Positions 1-8,169 of a stretch of 46,944 nucleotides of DNA are shown in pieces. The stretch is from the NCBI GenBank assembly GCA_002478145.1, contig DLMI01000099.1, positions 4,964 through 51,907 on the forward strand, in the 5' to 3' direction. A program made the position numbers and the translations under genes. This DNA comes from Acidobacteria bacterium UBA7540 (GTDB taxonomy: Bacteria > Acidobacteriota > Terriglobia > UBA7540). Every line of letters begins with the position of its first letter. Within the stretch, counting starts at the first letter, position 1. Below the pieces are notes generated by a model. That model was not told where the DNA came from and searched no databases. It worked only from the letters and a program-made list of their open reading frames with translations.

Positions 1-100
1 TGAATGGTGAATGGTGAATTGGGGATGCAGAACTTGCTTTGCGCGCCGCGCCCAGGGCCTCTGACCGCTGCACTCCTTCAATTCACAATTCAGAATTGCC
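1..100. repeat. Long-inverted-repeat element, copy 1 (left end cut by window)
   Basis: The stretch opens with three near-tandem tgaatggtgaat words and closes with the inverse words around 76-98 (ttcaattcacaattcagaat). Between them lies a GC-rich core containing ttgctttgcgcgccgcgccc and agggcctctga. The same core between the same kind of arms recurs at 4297-4424, and its reverse complement at 3160-3234, so these are copies of one element. The left end may continue outside the window. No coding potential is seen. Confidence 0.7.
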
Positions 101-121
101 CTAGCCCCTGACACCGTTTTT

Positions 122-158
122 TCAACTGACGACTGACCACTGACGACTGACCACTGTT
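122..158. repeat. Short tandem 'word' repeat (ctgacgactgaccactga type)
   Basis: Two 15-17-base units of actgacgactgaccactg follow each other directly, ending about 27 bases before the GTG start of the ABC ATPase gene. The repeat is unlike the neighbouring coding DNA. It is one of several intergenic word repeats in this window that sit at gene borders (see 8078-8124, 13410-13440, 19977-20013). Its function is unknown. It lies where a promoter would be expected for the gene at 185. Confidence 0.6.
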
Positions 159-184
159 TAATCGGTCTGGAAAGGAACAAGCTC

Positions 185-1183
185 GTGCCAGCGGTTGAAG
201 TTCTGGAAATCAGGAAATGTTTTGGCACGTTTTGCGCGGTTGACACCCTGAGCTTCAACGTGCAGCGCGAGGAAATCTTTGGTTTGCTCGGTCCCAACGG
301 AGCGGGCAAGTCAACCCTGATCCGCATGCTCACCACGCTGATTCCTCCCACCTCCGGCACCGCGATCATCAATGGTTTTGATGTGGTGCGCTCGCCTGAT
401 GAAGTGCGCAGGTCGATCGGAGTAATCCCCCAAGCCATGACTTCCGACCTGGACCTTTCCGCGAACGAGAACATGAACATCTTTGCCAAGCTTTACGGAG
501 TTTCGCGGGAGCGACGCCGGCGCGTGGTGAAAGAACTGCTGGATGCCGTGGACTTAGAGCAATGGGCTGATAAACCAGTCAAGAACTTCTCCGGCGGCAT
601 GCGGCGTAGGCTGGAAATCGCGCGGGGGCTTGTCCATGAGCCCAACATCTTCTTTCTCGATGAACCGACCACCGGCCTCGACCCCGCTTCGCGTATCGGC
701 GTTTGGGAAATGCTGATGAAACTCAAGAAGGGCCGTGACCTCACGATCCTGCTAACCACGCATTACATGGATGAGGCCGACAAGCTTTGCGACCGCATCG
801 CGATTGTGGATCACGGAAAGCTTGTGGCGCTCGACTCGCCGCTGAAACTCAAGGCATCGATTCCGGGAAACAACATTCTGGAAATCAGCTTCTCAAGAGT
901 TCCCGAGGGATGGCCTGAAACCCTCAAGAACCTTCCGGAAGTGCAGAGTGTGAAGGCGGAAGACCATGTTTACCGCATCGGATCGAACAACGGGCCCAGA
1001 ACAACCGTGGCTTTGATGGAAGCAACTCGCCTGGCGAATGTGGAAATTACCTCGCTCTCGGTGCAGAGCACGACCCTGGATGACGTCTTCATGCATTACA
1101 CCGGCAGGCAATTACGCGATACCTTGCACGACGCGCCCGGCCTCGATCTCGGCTTCGTGCGTACCACGGGCTTCACGCGCTAA
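185..1183 (+). CDS. ABC transporter ATP-binding protein, DrrA-like
   Basis: This is the nucleotide-binding subunit of an ABC-2 type exporter; it hydrolyses ATP at the inner face of the membrane. Visible motifs are Walker A GPNGAGKST (residues 36-44), the signature NFSGGMRRR, Walker B FFLDEPTTGLDP and the H-loop TTHYMDEAD. The roughly 100-residue C-terminal extension ending in TTLDDVFMHYTGRQLRD is typical of the daunorubicin-resistance (DrrA) subfamily. The start is GTG, with AAAGGAAC a few bases upstream. The permease gene begins 12 bases after the stop, so the two should be co-transcribed. The substrate cannot be read from sequence; drug, lipid or polysaccharide export are all possible. The family call is secure and the substrate is open. 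Confidence 0.93.
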   Translation: MPAVEVLEIRKCFGTFCAVDTLSFNVQREEIFGLLGPNGAGKSTLIRMLTTLIPPTSGTAIINGFDVVRSPDEVRRSIGVIPQAMTSDLDLSANENMNIFAKLYGVSRERRRRVVKELLDAVDLEQWADKPVKNFSGGMRRRLEIARGLVHEPNIFFLDEPTTGLDPASRIGVWEMLMKLKKGRDLTILLTTHYMDEADKLCDRIAIVDHGKLVALDSPLKLKASIPGNNILEISFSRVPEGWPETLKNLPEVQSVKAEDHVYRIGSNNGPRTTVALMEATRLANVEITSLSVQSTTLDDVFMHYTGRQLRDTLHDAPGLDLGFVRTTGFTR

Positions 1184-1195
1184 GGACGGAATCTT

Positions 1196-2308
1196 ATGAA
1201 CCGTATTCTGGCTATCATCGAACGCGATTTGCGCAAGTTCGCGCGAAGTCCCACCCTGATTGTCGTCTCCATGTTCTTTCCGCTGGTGCAGTTGGTGGTC
1301 CTGGGTTACGCCTTCGGCGGGAAGATCAAGGATTTGAAAGTGGGAATTGTCGATCAGGATCGCGGCATCCCCACGGTGAAGTTGCGTGAGATGTTTGGAG
1401 CCATTGCCGCCAATGCGCAAACCTTCACCACGGTCGATTACACGGACCTCACGAAGGCCAACACCGACTTGCGGGAGGGGAGAATCAACGCGGTCCTCAA
1501 CATTCCGCCTGAGTTCTCCCGGCGTTTTCTTGCGCAGGACGCGCCGCAGGTGGCGCTCATTGAAGACAACACGGATAATTTCGCCGTCGGGGCCCTGGAA
1601 GGGGTATTCTCCGATTTACTCGGCGCCTACAATCAGCGCGGCCTCAACCCACGCGTGCCCAGCGGAATCACGCTTTCCGTGGTGGAGCTTTACCCTTACG
1701 TTCCCTACATCCAATACCTGCTTTCGGGTTCGATTGTTATTGCGATTTATATTTCGGCGATGATCGGCGGCGGGATCATCTATATTGACGATAAGGCGCG
1801 CGGGCTTCACGAGGGCTATCTTCTGACGCCGATCAGCAAATCGGAATTGATTCTGGGCTTCAACTTGTCAGGGGCAATCAAGGCCTCGCTGGCGGGGTTG
1901 GTCCTGGCGACTCTGGGATCGATCATCGCGGGCATCCCGCATCCCCTGGATCCCGTCCGCATGATGAAGCTCCTTCTGCTTATCGCGATTACGTCCATCG
2001 CCCTGATCAGCATGATGTTCCTTTTCATGGTGAGGGTAAGCGATCCCTTGGTGCCTCGCGCGATTTTCGGAGTGCTCAACACCTTGCTCTTCTTCCCCAG
2101 CGGCGCTGTCTACCCCATCAATGGTTTCCCCAAGTGGATGAAGGTCATTTCCGGTGTCGATCCGTTCACCTACGCCGTGCACGCATTCAAGGCCCTGTTG
2201 CTCAAGAATACCCCGCTGTTCGCGATCGCGGGCGACCTGACATATCTCGCCCTATTCGCCGTTTTTTCCATGCTCTTCGCCACCTGGCTTTTCCCCCGCA
2301 CGCTTTGA
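1196..2308 (+). CDS. ABC-2 type transporter permease
   Basis: This is the membrane partner of the preceding ATPase. An N-terminal hydrophobic segment (about residues 20-42, after an ERDLRKFARSPTL leader) is followed by an extracytoplasmic domain of about 130 residues. A C-terminal bundle of about five membrane helices follows, starting near residue 175. This is the usual layout of the YhgE/Pip-like and DrrB-like ABC-2 permeases. The motif near SGAVYPINGFPKWM matches the conserved FPL/P region before the last helix. Length (370 residues) is normal. Start ATG lies after aaggacggaatctt. The neighbour upstream supplies ATP hydrolysis. Confidence 0.92.
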   Translation: MNRILAIIERDLRKFARSPTLIVVSMFFPLVQLVVLGYAFGGKIKDLKVGIVDQDRGIPTVKLREMFGAIAANAQTFTTVDYTDLTKANTDLREGRINAVLNIPPEFSRRFLAQDAPQVALIEDNTDNFAVGALEGVFSDLLGAYNQRGLNPRVPSGITLSVVELYPYVPYIQYLLSGSIVIAIYISAMIGGGIIYIDDKARGLHEGYLLTPISKSELILGFNLSGAIKASLAGLVLATLGSIIAGIPHPLDPVRMMKLLLLIAITSIALISMMFLFMVRVSDPLVPRAIFGVLNTLLFFPSGAVYPINGFPKWMKVISGVDPFTYAVHAFKALLLKNTPLFAIAGDLTYLALFAVFSMLFATWLFPRTL

Positions 2309-2403
2309 CCTCTTACGGTTCTGCTGGGGAAGGTTCGCGAGGTCCATTTCTCGCGCCTGCTCAAACTGCTCTTCCGAATTCCCCCGCATCGAATACAATA
2401 GAA

Positions 2404-2481
2404 CGGTAGGTGGTAGGTAGTAGGTGGTATGTGGGGGCGAGGTTTTTCCCCACCTGCCACCAACCACATACCACCCACCTT
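2404..2481. repeat. Inverted word repeat (ggtaggtggtaggtagtagg type)
   Basis: Plus-strand purine words built on ggtaggt/ggtggta (2404-2435) are followed, after a gaggttttt loop, by their inverse (ccccacctgccaccaaccac onward). Together they form an imperfect hairpin of about 30-base arms. It sits in the gap between the ABC permease and the next gene, where it could also act as a terminator, but no clear T-run follows. It is another member of the word-repeat class found at gene borders here. Confidence 0.6.
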
Positions 2482-2535
2482 TGTCCGGCATCTTGGTAGA
2501 CTGAGCCGAGTAAATCATCAAAGAGGGCAAAGCCC

Positions 2536-2937
2536 ATGACGCTGTTGGATGCACCACCTCCCAAACCTCCCATCCATATCTGGAGGTACATAGTCCTTGG
2601 CATCTTGATTCTTCTGATTGCCGAAGGTCTTTACTACTCTTTTCGAAATTATCCCGAGGAGCGCGCGGTGACACGCTTCCTAACAACCCTCGAGCAAGGA
2701 AAGTTCCAGGAGGCCTACCGGCTTTGGCAGCCGAGCCCCTCCTACTCCTTCCAGGATTTTCTTCACGGTTGGGGGATACAAGGAGACTACGGAAAGATTC
2801 GCGAATTTCAGATTCTGGGCACGAAATCCATGGGGTCGTCCCTTGTAATCGTCACCATAAAGGTAAACAACGTTGATCCGCCCCTCGACATTGTCGTGGA
2901 CCGCAAGACGAAAGCACTGTCCTATTCAGTCTTCTGA
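2536..2937 (+). CDS. Small membrane-anchored protein, NTF2-like tail
   Basis: I do not recognise a named gene. The 133-residue product has a short proline-rich cytoplasmic start (LLDAPPPKPPIHIW), one membrane helix at about residues 17-36 (YIVLGILILLIAEGLYY), and a soluble remainder. In that remainder the segment EERAVTRFLTTLEQGKFQEAYRLW resembles the first helix pair of NTF2-like/DUF4878-type periplasmic domains, followed by beta-rich sequence. This similarity is a reading of pattern, not a search result. The stop codon is followed within 10 bases by a copy of the gaatagtaaatt repeat. Coding frame and start ATG look sound. Confidence 0.75.
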   Translation: MTLLDAPPPKPPIHIWRYIVLGILILLIAEGLYYSFRNYPEERAVTRFLTTLEQGKFQEAYRLWQPSPSYSFQDFLHGWGIQGDYGKIREFQILGTKSMGSSLVIVTIKVNNVDPPLDIVVDRKTKALSYSVF

Positions 2938-2939
2938 AG

Positions 2940-3238
2940 AGTGAATAGTAAATTATGAATGCGAATTCTGACTTGAGGAAGCAGGTAGCGCGGACCTCCG
3001 CTTTTGAGGTCCGCGGTTCGTCCTTAGCCGGGCAGCGAAAGTGACCTCTCACCCGGCCCGCGTCCCGATGAAGTGCATCGGGATCGCGGTCCTCCCTCTC
3101 CCCAAGGGAGAGGGAAAAGCTCCGCCTATAAACTGAGGAAGGGCAGCGGCCGGAGGCGCTAGGCACGGCGCGCAAAGCAAACTCTGCGTCCGCAATTCAC
3201 CATTTACTACTCACCATTCACTATTCATAATTCTACTT
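2940..3238. repeat. Composite repeat region containing long-inverted-repeat copy 2
   Basis: No gene is visible in this 300-base gap. It begins with gagtgaatagtaaattatg and ends at 3160-3234 with a GC-rich core (ggcgcgcaaagcaaactctg) plus attcaccatttactactcac-type arm. The right part is the reverse complement of the left half of the element at 4297-4424. In between are a hairpin gtagcgcggacctccgc / gaggtccgcggttcg (2985-3020), related to copies near 20037 and 29402. There is also a REP-like block with ctctcacccggcccgcg, tcccgatgaagtgcatcggga and ccctctcccc (3040-3115), related to 39713-39866. Confidence 0.65.
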
Positions 3239-3246
3239 GTCACTCG

Positions 3247-4245
3247 TCACGGTTCTTCGGCCACCGCCCCGAGCAATTCTTCTTGAGTGATCTGAGCGGT
3301 GCCGAATTTCAGCACGACGCGGCCGCCGGCAAGGTTCGCCAGTTCTGCGGCTTCCCTCACAGAGGCTCCGGAAATGAAGGCCAGCGCCAGGGCGGCGAGG
3401 ACGGTATCACCCGCACCGGTTACATCGTAAACCGGCCGAGGCAGGCTCTTGATTTCCTGCCCTTCCTTATTCGGCTCAAAGAGCACCATTCCCTCGCTGC
3501 CTCGGGTAATGAGTAGGCAGGAGCAGTCGAGTTCCGCGCGCAACCGTTGCCCACCGATTTCGAGGTCATGCCGATTGCGTAGGGGTGCGTGGGCCATTAA
3601 TTCCGCCTCGTGCAGATTTGGGGTGACCACGGTAGCGTGGCGACAAATCTCCGGGTGCTCGGGCTTGGGGTCCACAAACACCGGGATGCGGCGCTGGCGA
3701 GCCAGGGCTTTCACCTGGTTGCAGAGTTCGGTAGTTACTGTTCCTTTGCGATAATCAGAAATAATCAGCGCATCCAGCCGTCCCGCCTGAAGCGCGAAAC
3801 TGCGGGCGAGCTTTTCTGCCGTCTTCCTTGCTATGGCCTCCGGTCTCTCGAAATCCAGGCGGAGGAGTTGATGCTGAATGGCAGCGATGCGGACTTTGTG
3901 CGGTGTCATCCGCCGGCGTTCGAAAAGGAGTGTGCCGGTGGGGATGTGGTGACTCTCGAGCAACGCCCGCAGTCGCTTGCCGCTTTGATCATTGCCGACG
4001 ACCCCGTAGGGTATCGGCCTGCCGCCCAATGAGGCGATATTTGCTGCCACGTTCCCTGCGCCCCCCGGATAGTCTCTTCCCATGCTGGGATCCTGAATGA
4101 GGACCACCGGCACCGGCGCTTCCGGAGAGATGCGCGTGACTTCCCCACGCAGCAATTCATCCAGTACGTAGTCGCCTAAGACGGCGACCCTTCGTCCCTG
4201 GAATCCTCGAACAATGCGCGAAAGGCGGATTTGCTTTTTGTTCAT
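3247..4245 (-). CDS. hldA: D-glycero-beta-D-manno-heptose-7-phosphate kinase (PfkB family)
   Basis: The product phosphorylates heptose 7-phosphate at C1 in the ADP-heptose branch that feeds lipopolysaccharide inner core synthesis. It matches the N-terminal (RfaE domain I) half of HldE. Visible are GDYVLDELLRGEVTRISPEAPVPV near the start, the substrate glycines YPGGAGNVAANIASLGG, and the PfkB ATP/catalytic motif DVTGAGDTVLAALALA near residue 280. At 332 residues it lacks the nucleotidyltransferase domain of fused HldE, so it is the stand-alone kinase. The partner adenylyltransferase is not in the window. A family-9 glycosyltransferase lies upstream on the same strand, across a repeat element, which supports an LPS role. 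Other PfkB sugar kinases are the alternative, but the ISPEAPVPV signature favours heptose kinase. Confidence 0.85.
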   Translation of the reverse strand: MNKKQIRLSRIVRGFQGRRVAVLGDYVLDELLRGEVTRISPEAPVPVVLIQDPSMGRDYPGGAGNVAANIASLGGRPIPYGVVGNDQSGKRLRALLESHHIPTGTLLFERRRMTPHKVRIAAIQHQLLRLDFERPEAIARKTAEKLARSFALQAGRLDALIISDYRKGTVTTELCNQVKALARQRRIPVFVDPKPEHPEICRHATVVTPNLHEAELMAHAPLRNRHDLEIGGQRLRAELDCSCLLITRGSEGMVLFEPNKEGQEIKSLPRPVYDVTGAGDTVLAALALAFISGASVREAAELANLAGGRVVLKFGTAQITQEELLGAVAEEP

Positions 4246-4296
4246 AGTGCCTCTAATCTCAAGACGGCGTTTGCCTGGTGACGAGTCACAAGCAGA

Positions 4297-4424
4297 ATTA
4301 TAAATAGTGAATAGTAAATGGTAAATTGCGGACGCGGCGTTTGCTTTGTGCGTCCCGCCCAGGGGCCCTGATTGCTGTATTCAATTTAGAATTCACCATT
4401 CACAATTTACTATTCACTATTCCG
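4297..4424. repeat. Long-inverted-repeat element, copy 3 (best preserved)
   Basis: Arms aatagtgaatagtaaat (4303-4319) and atttactattcactatt (4405-4421) are perfect 17-base inverse copies, and the similarity runs further inward. The core (about 4327-4380) is GC-rich and shares ttgctttgtgcgtcccgccc and aggggccctgattgctg with copy 1. The stop codon of the glycosyltransferase gene (4417-4419) lies inside the right arm, so the element supplies the end of that reading frame. Transcripts would fold into a long hairpin between two LPS genes. Confidence 0.75.
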
Positions 4425-5514
4425 TACCAGCCCCTGCTGACTGGGCCAGCACGGCCTCCACGGCTGACTTGACCTGCTCAAGACTTACTGAAAGGATACA
4501 CTCCGGGCGATCAAAGCGGTAGCACTTGTCGCCGGGGCAAGGGTTACATTCATAAGAGTTCTGAACCACCTGCGCCGGAGGATTTGAGGTGTGTCGCGGC
4601 CAAGGCCCCCAAATGGTCGAACTCGAGGAACCGAAGATAACTACCAGGGGCCGCGAAAGGGCCGCGGCCATATGCGCGGGTCCGCTGTCATTGCCAACGA
4701 ATAGACGCGTGTCAGCCAAGGCAGCAGCGAATTGACCCAGGCGCATACCTTCCAGCCGCCTGATAGGAGAACCTGAAGCATTCTGGATAGCGTCGAGGGC
4801 TGCACCTTCACCAGGGCCACAAGAAAAAACAGGCTTCAGGCCCATTTCTCGCTCCAGGGCGGCGGCGAGTTGCGCAAACTTCTCCGCCGCCCATTGCTTG
4901 GTCGCATAAAGCGCTGTGGGGTGAATCATGACGTATCCATCGCCAGCGGCGAGACCAAGGCTGGCGCGCCTGTGTTTCCACCATGCTTTGTGCTCGGCGC
5001 TCGCAAAGATTCGGGCGCGCGGGATTTCCTGGCGGGGCAAGCCGAGGCAAAAGAATGCACAAGCTTGATGTTCGGCAGTGTGGATGGTGGGCTGGTCCAG
5101 GATGATGCGGGCGTCGGGGACTAAGATTTGATAGTGACCCGGCGAGCGGAAGTGCTCGAAGCCGACCTTAATGCGGGCTCCGCACATCCTGGTCAGGAAC
5201 CTGCTGGTGGGGCCGCCGTGGAGGTTAATACAAACCGCAAACCTTTTCCGGCGGAGCCCCAGCGCCGCGCTCAGGTGCGAGGCTGCTTTGATGGAACCTT
5301 CGCCAGGGGAGAGAATCTCGTCTACGTCCGGATTGCCTTCCAGAAGTTCCCGAAAGCGCGGCTCGACAAGCACGGAGGCGAATAGGTCGGGCCGCCAAGC
5401 TTTAAGCAGATGCAAGGCAGGCGTAAGAAGAACGATGTCACCAATCGAGCGGAGCCGGATGACCAGAATTCGGGAATGGGCAGGAAGGTCGGGGAGGAGG
5501 GAAGCAGGCGTCAT
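4417..5514 (-). CDS. Glycosyltransferase family 9 (heptosyltransferase-like)
   Basis: This is a GT-B fold transferase of the ADP-heptose:LPS heptosyltransferase family. The N-terminal ILVIRLRSIGDIVLLTPALHLLK and the C-terminal nucleotide-sugar site (FVGNDSGPAHMAAALSRPLVVIFGSS) are both visible, and a VMIHPTALYATKQW segment opens the second domain. It probably adds heptose to lipid A-core at the inner face of the inner membrane. I chose ATG at 5514. An in-frame TTG at 5529 preceded by a GAGG sequence is also possible and adds five residues. The extreme C-terminus ends inside a repeat arm and a cysteine-rich stretch (YECNPCPGDKCYRFDRPEC) precedes it, as in many GT9 proteins. A Trm112-like gene lies just upstream. 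Confidence 0.88.
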   Translation of the reverse strand: MTPASLLPDLPAHSRILVIRLRSIGDIVLLTPALHLLKAWRPDLFASVLVEPRFRELLEGNPDVDEILSPGEGSIKAASHLSAALGLRRKRFAVCINLHGGPTSRFLTRMCGARIKVGFEHFRSPGHYQILVPDARIILDQPTIHTAEHQACAFFCLGLPRQEIPRARIFASAEHKAWWKHRRASLGLAAGDGYVMIHPTALYATKQWAAEKFAQLAAALEREMGLKPVFSCGPGEGAALDAIQNASGSPIRRLEGMRLGQFAAALADTRLFVGNDSGPAHMAAALSRPLVVIFGSSSSTIWGPWPRHTSNPPAQVVQNSYECNPCPGDKCYRFDRPECILSVSLEQVKSAVEAVLAQSAGAGTE

Positions 5515-5547
5515 AACTTTTAAACCCAAGAGGGCGCCTCGCTGGTT

Positions 5548-5721
5548 TCACTCCGCTTCGATCTTGGCTTCATCGATAAGCATTACCGGGATGTCTTCCT
5601 TTATGGGGTAGACGCGCCGGCATTGGCCGCACTTGAGACCTTGACCGTCGGGTGTGAGTTTAACCGGCGACTTACACAACGGGCAGACTAGAATATCCAG
5701 CAGCTCTTTCGCGATGGCCAT
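5548..5721 (-). CDS. Trm112-family small zinc-ribbon protein
   Basis: The 57-residue protein begins MAIAKELLDILVCPLCKSPV and carries a second CGQC pair 16 residues later, then a RRVYPIKEDIPVMLIDEA tail. This is the pattern of the UPF0434/Trm112 family: two CxxC knuckles and a conserved YPI..IPVML end. In bacteria these short proteins are often found beside lipid A and LPS genes, and their role is not settled. It ends 33 bases before the chosen glycosyltransferase start, so the two probably share a transcript. The gene is too short for most ORF length cut-offs, but family motif and spacing make it convincing. Confidence 0.9.
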   Translation of the reverse strand: MAIAKELLDILVCPLCKSPVKLTPDGQGLKCGQCRRVYPIKEDIPVMLIDEAKIEAE

Positions 5722-5775
5722 TATCAGCCTCCGAGGGGATGCAATTTATCAGGCTGGCGCGGGAATTTCAAGCTT

Positions 5776-7959
5776 TCATGCTCCATTGTCGTCCTCCTGA
5801 GCAGGTTCGGCCCAAGGAGTCACCTCCGCCCGCAGCACGCCCGTGACGTCTCGCCACGAAGCTGGGTCGATCTTCCATACCGCGAGAATGGCAGAGCCCT
5901 GGTAAACCCGCTCAAAACCCAGTTCCGATTGGGAAATGGTCTCAATGGGGACAATCCACCAGCGGGGTCTTGGCTGGGCGTCCAGGGAGATTTTCACGCC
6001 TTGCCATTCATCCACGAATGTCAGGTTGGAGGAATCAATTTCGCCGCGGAAATCGAGTGGCCGCCGCACTCCGTTGGCGGTGAAATAACGGTCGGGAGCA
6101 GCCGGGGCCAGAAGGTTGATGACCAGTTCCATGCCCAGCGCCGTTTTGGCAGGGCAGGGCTGGTCTGCAGAAAGCGAGGATTTGCATTCGATCCAGCACG
6201 TGGCGCCCTGCGCCTTGGTGGTCAAAGTTTTTCGCGCCTCAATTTGCGTCACGCAATCGCCGAGCTGGATAGGCGCTGAGTTCTCAAGCCGGAGGACGCC
6301 GGGAAGAGTGCGGCCAGCAGACTGTTTCCAGGGTCCACAGGCCAGGACTTCATTTTCCTCCAGGCGCAGCAAACTGAAATCACGCCACCCTTTCGTGGCG
6401 GAGAAAACGTAGGTCCGGAACATGTGTCGTGCGTAGCGATCGTAGCGCAGCAAGGCCTCAAGGTTGGCCTCTTTGCTCAAGACCATATCGTGAATGGAAG
6501 CAGGCCCTTCTTTGGGGGGTTCCTTTGATCCTACGTGCTTCCGCACCAGGGCATGATAGGCTTCCGGGCGGCGCATCAGAGAATTCACCAGCTCGACGTG
6601 CGCGGGTTTGAAACGCAGGCTGGAGACTGTCCCGCCGTCCGCGGGACGAACTACCATCCCCACGGTGGGATGATCGAGCAGCACCTCTTCATGCCCATCC
6701 ACGTCAAAGTCTTCCCGCTTGACACGCATGGAAGGATTGCTGGTGATGCCTTCGACCTTGTCTAACAAAACCTCGGCCTGAATCAGGTTGCGAAACAAGG
6801 CGCTGCGGAGGTGGGGGGCATAAAGGCCGCCGAAAACTCCATGCCAATAGGCGTCGTTGCACTGCGAAGCAAGCACGTGGCTCTGCGCCTCGGTCAGGAG
6901 GCGCGCTTTCTCTTCGTCTGTAGCCCGAGCCCCGCTTAGTTCATGCCAGCGCCGGCTCAGAGCGAACATGAGTTTTTGGATTTGGTTGGACTCGGGATAC
7001 TTGCTCAGGAAGTTGCGCCAGAATCCACCCTGAAGGAAGCGCCGGAAGCGTTCTCCGGAAGGCATCTTCTCGGTTTCATCCAGGCAGGCCCTCAATTCAG
7101 CGGAGGCTGCGGTGGGTAAAGCCCACTCCATCATCTCCGCGTAAGCAGCGGTGGGAAGATAGACCCGTCCTAGCGGAGCATGAGAAGCAATGTAATCCGA
7201 AACGGTGGTCGTTTCCAGCCATTCGTCGGCCCCTTCAAGTGCTTCGAGGAATCTCTTAAGCCACCCGTTCCGGTACACATGGTCGTAAGTTCCTGGCCAG
7301 ACACCAAATTTTTCGCAATCATCTCCCATGGCGAAAAGCTGGCCAGGGTGGTTCCTGCCTTTACGGAGTATCCGCAGAGTTTCTTCCGGTTCCTGGAAGG
7401 GGATCGTGTAGCGGAAGGACTTCAAGCTGGGCACCAGGCGGAGTGGCTCCCCCTGGTCTTCTGTGATGTAGATCCCGTGCAAGCCCGCCGGCTCCAGTCC
7501 CGCTGCCAGAAAATGCGTGTCATCAAGCACCACGTACTCGACGCCGGCTTTGGCCAGCGGACACGCCAGACCCGGCTCCCAGACCCGCTCCGCAACCCAT
7601 GCGCCTCGGGGCGCTGCTCCCCAATGCTGTTGAAGGTAATCCGCCAGCTTGCGGACCTGCGAAATCTTATCGGCGTCAGGAATGGACGGCAGTATCGGCT
7701 CATAGTAGCCGCCCCCCAGAAGCTCCACCTGTCCGCGCCCGGACAACTCGCGAAGCTGATCGAAAAACTCCGGGTGGCGTTTTTCCAACCATTCGAGCAA
7801 AATCCCGGAGTAATGGAGGCTGAGCCGGACGCCCGGATGCTGGAGGAGGATTTGCACGAAGGGCGCGTAAGCCCTCTGGTAAGCTTCTTCAATGACGTGG
7901 TCGAAGTTCCCCACGGGCTGGTGGGAATGGATTACCAGAGCGAACGAAACTTTGTTCAA
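5776..7959 (-). CDS. Glycoside hydrolase family 57, 4-alpha-glucanotransferase/amylase type
   Basis: The 727-residue protein acts on alpha-1,4-glucans, most likely disproportionating maltodextrins. The N-terminal (beta/alpha)7 domain shows HSHQPVGNFDHVIEEAY, the nucleophile region WVAERVWEP (Glu124) and the acid/base region MGDDCEKFGVWPGTYDHVY (Asp214). These correspond to Glu123 and Asp214 established in the Thermococcus litoralis enzyme. The middle helical region and the C-terminal beta-sandwich (from about residue 400) match the DUF1925/DUF1926 arrangement of that subfamily. No signal peptide is seen, so it is cytoplasmic. Start ATG is preceded by aggaaggaatcc. The gene diverges from the M20 peptidase across a 210-base gap holding a word repeat. 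Confidence 0.92.
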   Translation of the reverse strand: MNKVSFALVIHSHQPVGNFDHVIEEAYQRAYAPFVQILLQHPGVRLSLHYSGILLEWLEKRHPEFFDQLRELSGRGQVELLGGGYYEPILPSIPDADKISQVRKLADYLQQHWGAAPRGAWVAERVWEPGLACPLAKAGVEYVVLDDTHFLAAGLEPAGLHGIYITEDQGEPLRLVPSLKSFRYTIPFQEPEETLRILRKGRNHPGQLFAMGDDCEKFGVWPGTYDHVYRNGWLKRFLEALEGADEWLETTTVSDYIASHAPLGRVYLPTAAYAEMMEWALPTAASAELRACLDETEKMPSGERFRRFLQGGFWRNFLSKYPESNQIQKLMFALSRRWHELSGARATDEEKARLLTEAQSHVLASQCNDAYWHGVFGGLYAPHLRSALFRNLIQAEVLLDKVEGITSNPSMRVKREDFDVDGHEEVLLDHPTVGMVVRPADGGTVSSLRFKPAHVELVNSLMRRPEAYHALVRKHVGSKEPPKEGPASIHDMVLSKEANLEALLRYDRYARHMFRTYVFSATKGWRDFSLLRLEENEVLACGPWKQSAGRTLPGVLRLENSAPIQLGDCVTQIEARKTLTTKAQGATCWIECKSSLSADQPCPAKTALGMELVINLLAPAAPDRYFTANGVRRPLDFRGEIDSSNLTFVDEWQGVKISLDAQPRPRWWIVPIETISQSELGFERVYQGSAILAVWKIDPASWRDVTGVLRAEVTPWAEPAQEDDNGA

Positions 7960-8073
7960 GGTTAGGATTCCTTCCTGTGACGCCCCAATCTTCCCACGTG
8001 CCCACTGTGGTTTCCTGACTATTTAGAATAAGATGAAGCTTGGGAGATTGTCAGTAAGAAACGTAGTACAGCA

Positions 8074-8124
8074 ATCAGCTATCAGCTTTCAGCGGGCTGA
8101 CACCTGAGAGCTGAGAGCTGACCC
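8074..8124. repeat. Inverted word repeat (tcagctatcagctttcagc type)
   Basis: Words atcagctatcagctttcagc are followed after about 12 bases by the inverse words gagagctgagagctgac. The result is an imperfect hairpin in the divergent gap between the GH57 and M20 genes. A closely related block, gctgacggctgatagctgag, occurs at 20130-20154 directly before a methyltransferase start codon. The rest of the 210-base gap holds no gene. A TATTCTAAATA stretch on the minus strand near 8022-8032 could be part of the GH57 promoter. Confidence 0.6.
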
Positions 8125-8169
8125 GCCGCGGCGGGAGGGCTGACGCCATCTTTTGCCGGAGGGGGAACG

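Noticed and set aside
122..158. CRISPR-like repeat
   Set aside because: Units are short, directly adjacent and without spacers; no cas genes are present in the window.
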